From UM-FILTER-39-64 sp964367055 (GTDB lineage: Bacteria; Patescibacteriota; Minisyncoccia; UBA6257; UBA9933): 21,421 nucleotides of DNA. Made by a program: the position numbers and the translations under genes. Below the pieces are notes generated by a model, which saw only the letters and a program-made list of their open reading frames with translations, was not told where the DNA came from and did not search any database. Below, piece after piece: positions 6,044 to 13,019 of this stretch. The stretch is taken from NCBI GenBank assembly GCA_964367055.1, contig CAYIWD010000010.1, forward strand, positions 1 to 21,421. The letters run 5' to 3'. Within the stretch, counting starts at the first letter, position 1. Each line of letters begins with the position of its first letter.

Positions 6044-7129
6044 TTAAGGTATTTCCTCTGTACAATTAGGAATGTTATAGAATCTTTTTAGGTTATAATT
6101 TTTATCTTTAATAATATGATTAATTTCTTTCTTGTGTTTATAAATTATTTCTATTAAATATTTAGTTAATTTACAATAATTCCTGATTTGATTTATAGAA
6201 TATTCTTTAAACATCCGCCTGCATCTTCCCCGGCAAATATTAGATATTTTACACCTTTTGCAATCATCAAACAAATCAGTATGCTTTTTATAGATCAGCT
6301 TAGATTTAGATAATGAATTATTTATGTTACCCACACAACCTTTTTTGTTGCCTACATACTCATCGCACCAATAAATATTTCCATCCATATTTATAATCTT
6401 AAGATTTCTTCCAGCGCCACATCTAAAAGAAAACTTATGTTTAGGATAATTAAACATTAAAGAAGCAACTACGGCTTGAATGGGAATAATATTTAGCAAT
6501 TTTCCATTTTTAAGATTTGAAAGCCAAAAAGTGAACAATTTTTCTATGCTTTTTTTATATCTATTTATAAATCTATTCGTATCATTGAATTTGGGCTTGT
6601 TAACAATTTGCCAATGGACAAAATCTACGTATTTCAATAAATTTGTAACTGATTTCAGGATATCGGTTTCTTCGGTAACGGTAATTCTACCTATTATAAT
6701 AGCTTTTATTTCCGGTTTTATTAGTTTGATATTATCAATTACTTTTTGATAACTTCCTCTGCCCCTATATTTTTCCTGTGCCTTTCTGTCTCCATCAATG
6801 GAAATGAAAATTATATCAAATAACTTAAGGGTATTAAGAGGTGTCTGATTCGATAGAAGACCGTTGGTATACATAGAATATAGCCAACCAAAATTGTTTG
6901 TCTTTTTTATAAATTTTTTGATAACTTTATGAGCCAATAGCGGCTCTCCGCCTAAAAAAGTTATAATCTTTTCTTTATCGAAATTATCTTTTGAAATGTA
7001 ATTTATTATTTGATTCATTCGTCTGTCTGTCAAAACTATAGATTGGTTCGAAAGTTTTTCTTTAACATAGCAAAAAGCGCAACGTAAGTTGCATCGATAA
7101 GTAATATAGATAGAATATTCGGTTGGCAT
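6044..7129 (-). CDS. Radical SAM protein with SPASM domain
   Basis: This 361-residue enzyme has the CX3CX2C [4Fe-4S]/SAM motif at Cys13, Cys17 and Cys20 (YRCNLRCAFCYV) and the GGEP motif at 60-63 (FLGGEPLL). The C-terminal SPASM domain has Cys237, Gly250-X4-Cys255, Cys265, Cys290-X2-Cys293-X5-Cys299-X3-Cys303 and Cys319, enough for two auxiliary iron-sulfur clusters. Such enzymes modify peptides (RiPP maturases) or activate sulfatases. No sulfatase and no obvious precursor peptide are seen nearby, so the substrate is unknown. The gene is notably AT-rich, with Lys/Asn/Ile codons beyond its neighbours, which could indicate transfer. It starts just downstream of a tRNA region, a common site of gene gain. 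The next gene is a small membrane protein. Confidence 0.9.
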   Translation of the reverse strand: MPTEYSIYITYRCNLRCAFCYVKEKLSNQSIVLTDRRMNQIINYISKDNFDKEKIITFLGGEPLLAHKVIKKFIKKTNNFGWLYSMYTNGLLSNQTPLNTLKLFDIIFISIDGDRKAQEKYRGRGSYQKVIDNIKLIKPEIKAIIIGRITVTEETDILKSVTNLLKYVDFVHWQIVNKPKFNDTNRFINRYKKSIEKLFTFWLSNLKNGKLLNIIPIQAVVASLMFNYPKHKFSFRCGAGRNLKIINMDGNIYWCDEYVGNKKGCVGNINNSLSKSKLIYKKHTDLFDDCKRCKISNICRGRCRRMFKEYSINQIRNYCKLTKYLIEIIYKHKKEINHIIKDKNYNLKRFYNIPNCTEEIP

Positions 7130-7154
7130 TTAAAAAAAGAATTGGCTTTATTTG

Positions 7155-7179
7155 AGCGGGCGAGGAGAATCGAACTCCC
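7155..7179 (-). pseudogene. Orphan tRNA 3' part (T-arm and acceptor strand)
   Basis: On the minus strand a T-arm (GGGAG, loop TTCGATT, CTCCT), a seven-base acceptor strand CGCCCGC and a T discriminator can be read. No matching 5' acceptor, D-arm or anticodon arm lies in the approximately 50 bases upstream. The acceptor strand could pair with the 5' strand of tRNA-Gly (GCGGGTG), suggesting a remnant of a duplicated glycine tRNA. Confidence 0.55.
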
Positions 7180-7190
7180 GTGTTTAGCTT

Positions 7191-7334
7191 GCCCCGTTAT
7201 CATAAGAAAGATTGCTTGTTTTACATGAGCGGATGAAGGGAATCGAACCCTCGTCTCAACCTTGGGAAGGTTGCATATTACCACTATACTACACCCGCAA
7301 GTATTAGCTCAATATCTTTCTTATGATACGGGGC
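7191..7334. repeat. Inverted repeat flanking tRNA-Gly
   Basis: The left arm at 7191-7212 and the right arm at 7314-7334 are complementary over 21 positions with one single-base indel (core ATCTTTCTTATGAT with CGGGGC). They bracket tRNA-Gly at roughly 15 nt on each side, so a transcript could place the tRNA at the tip of a long stem. Confidence 0.85.
7228..7298 (-). tRNA. tRNA-Gly (anticodon CCC)
   Basis: Acceptor GCGGGTG pairs with CATCCGC, the discriminator is T, and the anticodon arm is CAACC-TTCCCAA-GGTTG with anticodon CCC. The T-arm loop is TTCGATT. The length is 71 nt and no CCA is encoded. The T discriminator fits glycine tRNA. It lies between the radical SAM gene and a small membrane-protein gene, inside an inverted repeat. 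Confidence 0.92.
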
Positions 7335-7349
7335 TTGGGAAGGTAAAAT

Positions 7350-7925
7350 TTATTTTACCGCCACTCCTTCTCCATTCCACCCTAAGCCTGGCACTAAAAT
7401 TACTACTTTCGCCTGTTTTTTGGCGGATGCGAGCCAATCATCAAAATTCTTATTTTCCAGCATTAAACGGGCTTGTAAAATTTCTAATCGCGCTTCAGGA
7501 ATTAAAACTCGCTCCTTGAACGCATTAAGCGATAAAGCATAAATAGTCGCCACTTGTTTTTCAATATCTTGGCCTTTAAGAATTTCATCAATTTTATTTT
7601 TCACCATTTGGTCAAGCTCGCTATTTTTCAAACGCTTTTCCAATTCGTTTAGTATTAAAATATTTTCAATTGATTTATCCATGACTGCTCTTTTAATTTC
7701 AGTCTTTACTGCCGGAGAATTTATACTTTCTATGCTTGATGTCGCGTTTTTATTGTAAGTTTCCATAACTTTCCCATAGTAAAAAACCGCTGTATTAAAA
7801 TTATCGTTAAAATTTTGAGCGCTAATCGACTGCCAACCAACAAAAGCCACAGGATAAGATTGACTGATAACGATATAAATACCGCCAATAGTTATTAATC
7901 CTATTATCAATAAAAGAAATTTCAT
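7350..7925 (-). CDS. Membrane-anchored extracytoplasmic protein, possibly SurA-N-like
   Basis: This 191-residue protein has one N-terminal membrane helix (about 2-20) followed by a mostly helical outer domain. AFVGWQSISAQNFNDNFNTAVFYYGKV after the helix resembles the entry to SurA/PrsA-type N-terminal chaperone domains, which is only a weak resemblance. No prolyl isomerase domain follows and no catalytic motif is visible. The start overlaps the stop of the FtsB-like gene by four bases (ATGA), so translation is coupled. The gene ends in a GGTAAAAT/ATTTTACC hairpin before the tRNA region. Confidence 0.7.
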   Translation of the reverse strand: MKFLLLIIGLITIGGIYIVISQSYPVAFVGWQSISAQNFNDNFNTAVFYYGKVMETYNKNATSSIESINSPAVKTEIKRAVMDKSIENILILNELEKRLKNSELDQMVKNKIDEILKGQDIEKQVATIYALSLNAFKERVLIPEARLEILQARLMLENKNFDDWLASAKKQAKVVILVPGLGWNGEGVAVK

Positions 7926-8182
7926 GGAACAACTATTATCATTTTCTCACCCGGTTTTTTATAATTGAATCTTGCTTTCAATTCTTTTTCTAAATTTTCT
8001 GGATGTGAAAAATATTCAATGTCTGATTCAAGGTTGATATTTTCATGCATTAACGCCTGAAGCCGTTTGTTTAAATCAGACACGTCAATTTTCAATTGAT
8101 TGCGTTCTTTAAGAATAAAATAAATCTGGGTTGAAATTAGAAATAAAATTATGGCTAAAATTATAATCGCGACGAATTTCAT
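7922..8182 (-). CDS. FtsB/DivIC-like septum formation protein
   Basis: This 86-residue bitopic protein has a membrane helix (about 3-22) followed by a coiled coil (about 25-58). Its C-terminal HPENLEKELKARFNYKKPGE segment fits the DivIC/FtsB pattern (P-x-x-x-E-K-x-A-R ... K-P-G-E). In other bacteria these proteins form a complex with FtsL and FtsQ/DivIB that activates the septal peptidoglycan enzymes. An FtsL-like gene and ftsI lie about 6 kb away in the dcw cluster, so a partner is present. It lies 5 nt downstream of lepA and overlaps the next gene by ATGA. Confidence 0.75.
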   Translation of the reverse strand: MKFVAIIILAIILFLISTQIYFILKERNQLKIDVSDLNKRLQALMHENINLESDIEYFSHPENLEKELKARFNYKKPGEKMIIVVP

Positions 8183-8187
8183 AATAA

Positions 8188-9969
8188 TTATTTTAGCAAA
8201 TCCTTGAATATTTTAACAGGTATCTCAATATCACTGGCCCGTTCAAGTAGTTTTTTCTTGCCTTTTTTCTGTTTTTGCCAGAGCTTCATTTTTCTGGTTC
8301 TATCGCCTCCGTATAGGTATCCGGCAACGTCTTTTCTTAAAGCTGGAATGGTTTCTCGCGCCAGTATCCGATTATTGCATACTGCTTGGATCGCTTGGCT
8401 GAATTGTTTTTGGGACAATAACTCCTTTAATTTTTCCACCATTTGTCTCGCTATCCTTTCTACGTCTTTTTCCTGAACAATTCTGCTTAAAGCGTAAACC
8501 GGTGAATTGGCAATTCTAATATCTAATTTTTTAATATGAGTTTCGCGCTCGCTAACAATTTCATAGCTAAAAGAAGCAAAACCAGAAGCGGCTGATTTTA
8601 ATTTGTCGTCAAAATCAGAAATAAGGTCTGCTAAGGGAAGTTCGGCAGAGATAATCGCTTTCTCTCCATTTATTTCAGTTTTGATTTTATCTAATCTGAA
8701 AAATTTTTTAAGTCTTAAAACATCATCTAATTTAGTTAAAGGAGTCATAATATTTATTTTCGTAATCGGCTCAAGCGCTTGACTATAGTTATCGGGCAGA
8801 TCTCTGGGATTTTCAATAGATACCCAACTTCCATCAAGTGTTTTTATTTTATAGCCGACTGACGGAAAGCTATTTATGGTTTTTATATTAAATTCTTTTT
8901 CTAATCTCTCAACCGCTATTTCAAAATGCAGTTTTCCTAAGAACCCAGCCTGAAAGCCGTGGCCAAAAGCTTCGCTTGAAGTCGGGAAAATAGTAAAAGA
9001 TGAATCATTAAGGCGCAATTTATAGAGCGCGGTTTTTAAATTTTCATAATCATCGCCTTTTTCTGGATATAGGGAAACAAATACAACTGGTTGCGGGGTT
9101 TTAAATCCGGGTAAAGTTTTTTCGCCGATAGTGTCTCCGACTTTAACTGCGTCGAGGTCTTTAATGCCTGTCGCGATATAACCAATTTCTCCCGGAATTA
9201 AAATATCTTGTTTTTTTAAGTCAGGTGAAAAATAGCCGACTTCTTTAATTTTGAACCGTTTATTAACGCCTAAAAGCTTTGTTTCGTTGCCGGCTTTAAA
9301 TCGGCCGTTAAAAATCCTGACAAAAGCGATGATGCCTTTGTGTTCGTCGTACAGCGAATCAAAAATCAGAGTTTGGTTAAATTTCTGCTCGTTAATTGCG
9401 GGAGCTGATATTTTTTCAATAACCGCTTCCAAAAGCTCTTTCGTACCTTCTCCTGTTTTGCCTGATATTTTAAAGATTTCATTTTCATTGCTTTCTAAAA
9501 GCCGAGCTAATTCTTTTAAAGAATTTTCTATTTGTTCGGTAGAGGCGATGTCTATTTTGTTAATCGCGCCGATGACTTTTAAACCTGCTTGTCCTGAGCC
9601 GGGTCGAAGGACTTTTTTAGCCATTTCAAAATTAGCCAATGTTTGCGCTTGAACCCCGCAGGTGGCGTCAACTAAAAGCACCGCGCCCTCAACAGCTGAA
9701 AGAGCGCGTGAAACCTCATAAGAAAAGTCAGAATGACCCGGCGTGTCTATCAAGTTTAGGGTATAGGGTTTAGAGTTTAGGATATAGGCCATTCTCACTG
9801 GCGCCATTTTAATGGTAATCGCCCGCTCTCTTTCCAGCTCTAAGCGGTCAAGATATTGCGGCCTCATCTGTCGTGATTCTATGGTTTTAGTAATTTCTAA
9901 GAAGCGGTCGGCTAAGGTGGATTTGCCGTGGTCAATATGAGCAATAATGACAAAATTACGAATGTTCAT
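8188..9969 (-). CDS. lepA: Elongation factor 4 (LepA) GTPase
   Basis: This 593-residue ribosome-associated GTPase is thought to remodel stalled or mis-translocated ribosomes. The GTP-binding motifs are AHIDHGKSTLADR (10-22), RAITIK (49-54, usually RGITIK), DTPGHSDF (75-82), NKID (137-140) and SGKTGEG (169-175). The C-terminal LepA-specific domain is recognisable by YLYGGDRTRKMKLWQKQKKG and a basic end. Two repeat-derived segments are in frame: residues 120-129 (VLRPGSGQAG), an insertion before the NKID strand coming from a TTCGAC/GCTCAGG element, and residues about 62-72 (YILNSKPYTLN), encoded by a CCTAAAC-type tandem repeat. It is divergent from recR and heads an operon with two membrane-protein genes. 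Confidence 0.96.
   Translation of the reverse strand: MNIRNFVIIAHIDHGKSTLADRFLEITKTIESRQMRPQYLDRLELERERAITIKMAPVRMAYILNSKPYTLNLIDTPGHSDFSYEVSRALSAVEGAVLLVDATCGVQAQTLANFEMAKKVLRPGSGQAGLKVIGAINKIDIASTEQIENSLKELARLLESNENEIFKISGKTGEGTKELLEAVIEKISAPAINEQKFNQTLIFDSLYDEHKGIIAFVRIFNGRFKAGNETKLLGVNKRFKIKEVGYFSPDLKKQDILIPGEIGYIATGIKDLDAVKVGDTIGEKTLPGFKTPQPVVFVSLYPEKGDDYENLKTALYKLRLNDSSFTIFPTSSEAFGHGFQAGFLGKLHFEIAVERLEKEFNIKTINSFPSVGYKIKTLDGSWVSIENPRDLPDNYSQALEPITKINIMTPLTKLDDVLRLKKFFRLDKIKTEINGEKAIISAELPLADLISDFDDKLKSAASGFASFSYEIVSERETHIKKLDIRIANSPVYALSRIVQEKDVERIARQMVEKLKELLSQKQFSQAIQAVCNNRILARETIPALRKDVAGYLYGGDRTRKMKLWQKQKKGKKKLLERASDIEIPVKIFKDLLK
9583..9612. repeat. TTCGAC/GCTCAGG element inserted in lepA
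   Basis: An imperfect inverted repeat with GTCCT and AGGAC ends around GAGCCGGGTCGA. It is translated in frame as the extra residues VLRPGSGQAG between the FEMAKK helix and the LKVIGAINKID strand. Confidence 0.75.
9755..9788. repeat. CCTAAAC/CCTATA degenerate tandem repeat inside lepA
   Basis: On the coding strand this is a run of CCTAAAC, TCTAAAC and CCTATAC units, translated as YILNSKPYTLN just before the DTPGH motif. The length of the loop is about normal, so the repeat seems to occupy a variable loop rather than lengthen it. Confidence 0.7.
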
Positions 9970-10022
9970 TATACTTAATATAAAGTGTTTTGTTTAAATT
10001 TCCAAGCCGAATATAGAAACAT

Positions 10023-10042
10023 TACCCCGCCGTAGGCAGGGT
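10023..10042. repeat. GC-rich hairpin in the lepA-recR intergenic region
   Basis: ACCCCGCC and GGCAGGGT nearly pair around GTA. The core GTAGGCAGG also occurs in the terminator hairpin at 16831-16852. The rest of 9970-10102 must hold the divergent promoters. TTGACT at 10063-10068 is a possible -35 for recR, but no good -10 follows at the right distance, and the recR leader would be very short. Confidence 0.5.
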
Positions 10043-10102
10043 GCTCAAATTTTTAGATAAATTTGACTTTGCCTTCGACTCGTAAATTTATAAAAATTTG
10101 GC

Positions 10103-10699
10103 ATGCTTCCAGAACCAATTAAAAAATTTATTGAGATTTTTGCTGATTTGCCGGGCATCGGAGTACGTCAAGCCACCCGCTTAGCTTTTAAACTGATAAA
10201 CAGCGGAAAAAATAAAATTGACGAGACAGCCGAGGCAATTGCTGATTTAAAATATTTAAAAATCTGCAGTCAGTGTTTTTTTGTTTATGCTGGACAGGAT
10301 AATCTCTGCGAGATTTGTCGCGATAAAAACCGTCGCCAGGATACTATCGCCATTGTTGAAAAAGAAACTGATTTGATTTCTTTGGAGCGGACAAAAAAAT
10401 TCAAAGGCAGATATTTAGTTTTAGGCGAATTAACTAAAACAGGCATTTTAGATACTATTCAGAAACTCCGTTTGAATCACTTAAAAGATTTGGTTAAGAA
10501 GCAGTTTGGCGAGGCCGAAGAAATTATTATTGCGATTAACCCGACAACTTACGGTGATCTTAACGCTTCAATTATTACCAAAGAACTTTATGACTCAGCT
10601 AAAAAAATAACCCGTTTGGGTCGGGGCATTCCAACTGGCGGAGAAATTGAATTTGCGGATGATGAAACGCTTGGTTCAGCGTTAGAGCGTAGAAATTAA
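10103..10699 (+). CDS. recR: Recombination mediator RecR
   Basis: This 198-residue protein is of usual length. It has a helix-hairpin-helix region (DLPGIGVRQATRLAFKL, about 15-31), a zinc finger with Cys55-X2-Cys58...Cys69-X2-Cys72, a Toprim domain (IVEKETDLISLE) and the C-terminal GRGIPTGGEIEFADDETL motif. RecR acts with RecF/RecO to load RecA on gapped DNA. It is one of few plus-strand genes here and is divergent from lepA across 133 bp. No clear Shine-Dalgarno precedes the ATG, and a near-leaderless transcript is possible. In many bacteria recR follows dnaX and ybaB; neither is here. Confidence 0.95.
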   Translation: MLPEPIKKFIEIFADLPGIGVRQATRLAFKLINSGKNKIDETAEAIADLKYLKICSQCFFVYAGQDNLCEICRDKNRRQDTIAIVEKETDLISLERTKKFKGRYLVLGELTKTGILDTIQKLRLNHLKDLVKKQFGEAEEIIIAINPTTYGDLNASIITKELYDSAKKITRLGRGIPTGGEIEFADDETLGSALERRN

Positions 10700-10701
10700 A
10701 A

Positions 10702-10727
10702 CTAGTGGCTAACTACTAATGGCTAAT
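10702..10727. repeat. TAGTGGCTA-type degenerate repeat at the rplU 3' end
   Basis: CTAGTGGCTAACTACTAATGGCTA consists of variants of one 8-11 base unit. It overlaps the final codons and the TAG stop (10716-10718) of rplU. Similar strings lie at 11069-11099 and 14674-14704. Confidence 0.75.
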
Positions 10728-11063
10728 TTTACTAATTTCTACTTCGGTAAAATCTTGCCGGTGGCCTTTTTTCTTTTTCTCTCGTGTTTTTTGGCGGTAC
10801 CTAAAAACAATTTTCTTTCTCTCTCTCCCCTGTCTTAAAATCTTGGCTTCAATCTTAGCGCCTTCAACATAAGGAGCGCCAATTTTAACATTTTCTCCGT
10901 CAGCCAAAAGCAAAACTTTATCAAAATTTAAAACAGCGTTATTATCCCGCCCTTGGCGAGGCTCGCCCTCCTGGGCGGCGCCTTCAATTTTTGATATTTT
11001 TAATTTTTGTCCCGCGGAAACCCTATATTGTTTGCCGCCCGTCTCTATAACTGCAAATGTCAT
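10716..11063 (-). CDS. rplU: Large-subunit ribosomal protein L21 (bL21)
   Basis: This protein binds 23S rRNA in the 50S subunit. The start MTFAVIETGGKQYRVSAGQKL, the central FDKVLLLADGENVKIGAPYVEGA and the basic KIVFRYRQKTREKKKKGHRQ are all typical. At 115 residues it is about 12 longer than the common length. The excess is residues about 29-41 (AAQEGEPRQGRDN), encoded by a nested GC-rich hairpin at 10947-10978. The stop codon lies in a TAGTGGCTA-type repeat. The usual neighbour rpmA (bL27) is not adjacent. Confidence 0.96.
   Translation of the reverse strand: MTFAVIETGGKQYRVSAGQKLKISKIEGAAQEGEPRQGRDNNAVLNFDKVLLLADGENVKIGAPYVEGAKIEAKILRQGRERKKIVFRYRQKTREKKKKGHRQDFTEVEISKISH
10947..10978. repeat. 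Nested GC-rich hairpin element inside rplU
   Basis: An outer stem CCGCCC/GGGCGG (10947-10952 with 10973-10978) encloses an inner stem GGCGAG/CTCGCC (10955-10960 with 10962-10967) around one base. It is translated in frame as an extra loop of bL21 next to the conserved FDKVLLL strand. Confidence 0.88.
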
Positions 11064-11068
11064 AATAA

Positions 11069-11099
11069 TTAGTGGCTATTAGTTTTATATTAGTGGCAA
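11069..11099. repeat. TAGTGGCTA-type degenerate repeat upstream of rplU
   Basis: Several imperfect TTAGTGGC(T/A)A units lie in the short gap between the membrane-protein gene and rplU. They are of the same family as the strings at the 3' ends of rplU and ftsL. Confidence 0.6.
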
Positions 11100-11110
11100 T
11101 TCGTGGATTA

Positions 11111-11452
11111 TTAATTTACCGAGATAATAACATTTATCACAATTAAAATCAAGATGGACACTATCAAATTAGCAAATGAAAAAATATAGGCAAGAAAACG
11201 CTCGCGATTGTAAAGAAAATTGCTCAAAAACAAATTAATCGAAATAATTATTAGTCCTGACAATAAAATTCCGAAAATATCGCCTTTACCCCCTAAAAAA
11301 TCAATGCCGTTATAAATGTCAAAGTGAAGAATTAAAGAGCCGCTTGATAAATCAAACCAAGAATAAAAAATCACGCCAGTCAAAATCCAAATCAAAAAAC
11401 TGATGCCAGACACGGCGCGAAGATATTTATCTTTGAGGATATTTTTTAACAT
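11111..11452 (-). CDS. Three-helix membrane protein of unknown function
   Basis: This 113-residue protein has three hydrophobic segments (about 11-31, 54-75 and 86-111). Between the first two, LILHFDIYNGIDFLGGKGD resembles a loop I associate with a small conserved membrane protein common in Parcubacteria; that is recollection, not a search. The function is unknown. It lies between tRNA-Glu and rplU on the same strand, about 47 bp from rplU. The 110 bp upstream (11453-11562) holds a CGGGA-TTTG-TCCCG hairpin at 11499-11512 and no gene. Confidence 0.72.
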   Translation of the reverse strand: MLKNILKDKYLRAVSGISFLIWILTGVIFYSWFDLSSGSLILHFDIYNGIDFLGGKGDIFGILLSGLIIISINLFLSNFLYNRERFLAYIFSFANLIVSILILIVINVIISVN

Positions 11453-11562
11453 TATTTTGTGATTCCGCTTCGCTCAAACAAAATTCGTGCAGCCCCGACG
11501 GGATTTGTCCCGCACTATAATAAATTGAGGATTCGGGGTGAATATTTAAAACTCTTATTTTG

Positions 11563-11635
11563 CGCCCCCACCGGGAATCGAACCCGAGTTCCCAACTTGA
11601 GAAGCTGATGTCCTAGGCCACTAGACGATAGGGGC
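11563..11635 (-). tRNA. tRNA-Glu (anticodon CTC)
   Basis: Acceptor GCCCCTA pairs with TGGGGGC, and the discriminator is G as expected for glutamate. The D-arm region is TCGTCTAGTGGCCTAGGA, the anticodon arm TCAGC-TTCTCAA-GTTGG has anticodon CTC, and the T-arm is CGGG-TTCGATT-CCCG. The length is 73 nt and no CCA is encoded. It lies downstream of murF and may be transcribed with the dcw operon. Confidence 0.95.
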
Positions 11636-11651
11636 GTCGCTTCGCTCTATC

Positions 11652-11730
11652 AACGAATAGCGAATAAGTTACGAATTTACGAATAAGCGAATTCGTTTAT
11701 TCGTTCATTCGCGCAAATTCGTTATTCGCT
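11652..11730. repeat. ACGAATA-type degenerate tandem repeat at the murF 3' end
   Basis: About eight imperfect copies of (A/G)CGAATAA / CGAATTT and their complements fill the region between tRNA-Glu and murF. The murF stop codon (TAA within GCGAATAACGAAT) lies inside the array. Confidence 0.8.
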
Positions 11731-13017
11731 GATTTCCTTTATCTCTTCCACAATTTTTTCTAATCCCATTGCTCTTGACGCTTTTACTAAAATTAAATCC
11801 CCTGTTTTTATCAAATCCTGAACCGATAAACCTGCTTCAGCCGCAGTATCAAAACTTAAAATTTTATTTTCAGCCAAACCGTTTGCCTTTGCCGTTTCCG
11901 CGATAAATTTCGCCCGTGGACCAACTGTTATCAAAATATCAACCATTGGAGCGACTAATTTGCCAATTGATTCATGCGCTTCAATGGAGTACTTGCCAAG
12001 CTCTAACATATCTCCCAAAACCGCTATTTTCCGTTTAGTTGACAATCCATTAATAGTATTTATCGCTTCCTCTACTGAAAGTGGCGAAGCATTGTAGGTG
12101 TCATCAATAATATACGTGTTTTTTATTCCTTTCAATAAATTCATTCGTCTTTTGGCTGGCTCGTAGTTAGTCGAAAGCGCTTCGGAAATCTCAACTAAAT
12201 TTAAGTCATATATCAGACCAACGCAAGCTGCGGCAGCGGCGGCATATGCTTGGGCTTTGCCAAAGCAATTTTTTAAAATCACCGGCACAAAACTGCCTCC
12301 GTACTCTAATTTAAAAGAAATTCCGAGTGGTGTTTCGTTTTCAGAACGATTCTCAAAACTGCTTATTTTTAAATCAGCGCCCTCATTAAACCCAAAAGTA
12401 ATTATTCGCGCCCTTGTTTGTTCTTTTATCTTCATAACAATCTCATTATCAAAATTTAAAACAGCAAAGCTATTAGATGAAAGGTTTTCTATTAATTTTG
12501 ATTTTTCACGCGCCACTGCTTCCGGCCCGCTAAAAAATTCCACATGAACAGGGATTTCGCCTATTGTCGTAATGACGCTGATATCAGGTGTTACAATCTC
12601 CAAAAGCTTTTTAATGTCGCCTGGCTTATCGGCCGCGTATTCTAAAATTAAAACTTCTGGATAATTAGGTTTTTTTAAAAAAAACAGATTAATTTTAGCG
12701 GATATAACTATTTTAAGCCAAAAAAATAATTTTTTGATTCTTTTCGTGCCTCGCGGCTGTTCTCGACTGATTAATTTTAATTCTTCCTCCGACCAGTCGC
12801 CCAAAATCGCCAAAGGCAAACCCAATTCATTGTTTAGGTTGCCTTCGGATTTTCTAACTCGATAGTGGCTTTTAAGCACGGCATAAATCGCCTCTCTGGT
12901 TGAGGTTTTGCCAGCGCTGCCAGTAATGCCGATTATCTTCGGCTGAAACCGCCAAATCATAAGCTGGCTAAGTTTTTTTAAAATAAATTCTAAAATTTTT
13001 ACAAAAATATGTTTCAT
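11722..13017 (-). CDS. murF: MurF-like Mur ligase (UDP-MurNAc-tripeptide:D-Ala-D-Ala ligase)
   Basis: This ligase should add D-Ala-D-Ala to the UDP-MurNAc peptide in the cytoplasm using ATP. The 431 residues contain the ATP loop GITGSAGKTST (30-40), a metal/substrate strand (LILEYAADKPGDI), a TTIGEIPVHVEFF region, AVLNFDNE, the RRM(N) region PAKRRMNLL, IDDTYNASPLS and GDMLELG. The normal N-terminal substrate-recognition domain of roughly 80-100 residues is absent; only a short amphipathic stretch (1-27) precedes the ATP loop. The reduced form fits what I recall of CPR MurF proteins. It starts 2 nt after the ftsI stop. No murE, mraY or murD follows. A MurT-like or other Mur-fold ligase role is less likely. 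Confidence 0.87.
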   Translation of the reverse strand: MKHIFVKILEFILKKLSQLMIWRFQPKIIGITGSAGKTSTREAIYAVLKSHYRVRKSEGNLNNELGLPLAILGDWSEEELKLISREQPRGTKRIKKLFFWLKIVISAKINLFFLKKPNYPEVLILEYAADKPGDIKKLLEIVTPDISVITTIGEIPVHVEFFSGPEAVAREKSKLIENLSSNSFAVLNFDNEIVMKIKEQTRARIITFGFNEGADLKISSFENRSENETPLGISFKLEYGGSFVPVILKNCFGKAQAYAAAAAACVGLIYDLNLVEISEALSTNYEPAKRRMNLLKGIKNTYIIDDTYNASPLSVEEAINTINGLSTKRKIAVLGDMLELGKYSIEAHESIGKLVAPMVDILITVGPRAKFIAETAKANGLAENKILSFDTAAEAGLSVQDLIKTGDLILVKASRAMGLEKIVEEIKEISE

Positions 13018-13019
13018 AA

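Noticed and set aside
7036..7284. 82-codon minus-strand open frame across the tRNA-Gly region
   Set aside because: It is a readthrough of the tRNA and of the radical SAM gene in another frame; the segment VETRVRFPSS is a typical translation of a tRNA T-arm.
7155..7298. An intron-containing or split tRNA spanning the orphan 3' half and tRNA-Gly
   Set aside because: tRNA-Gly is complete on its own, with a proper 3' half of its own. No intron catalytic core is visible, so a duplicated remnant is simpler.
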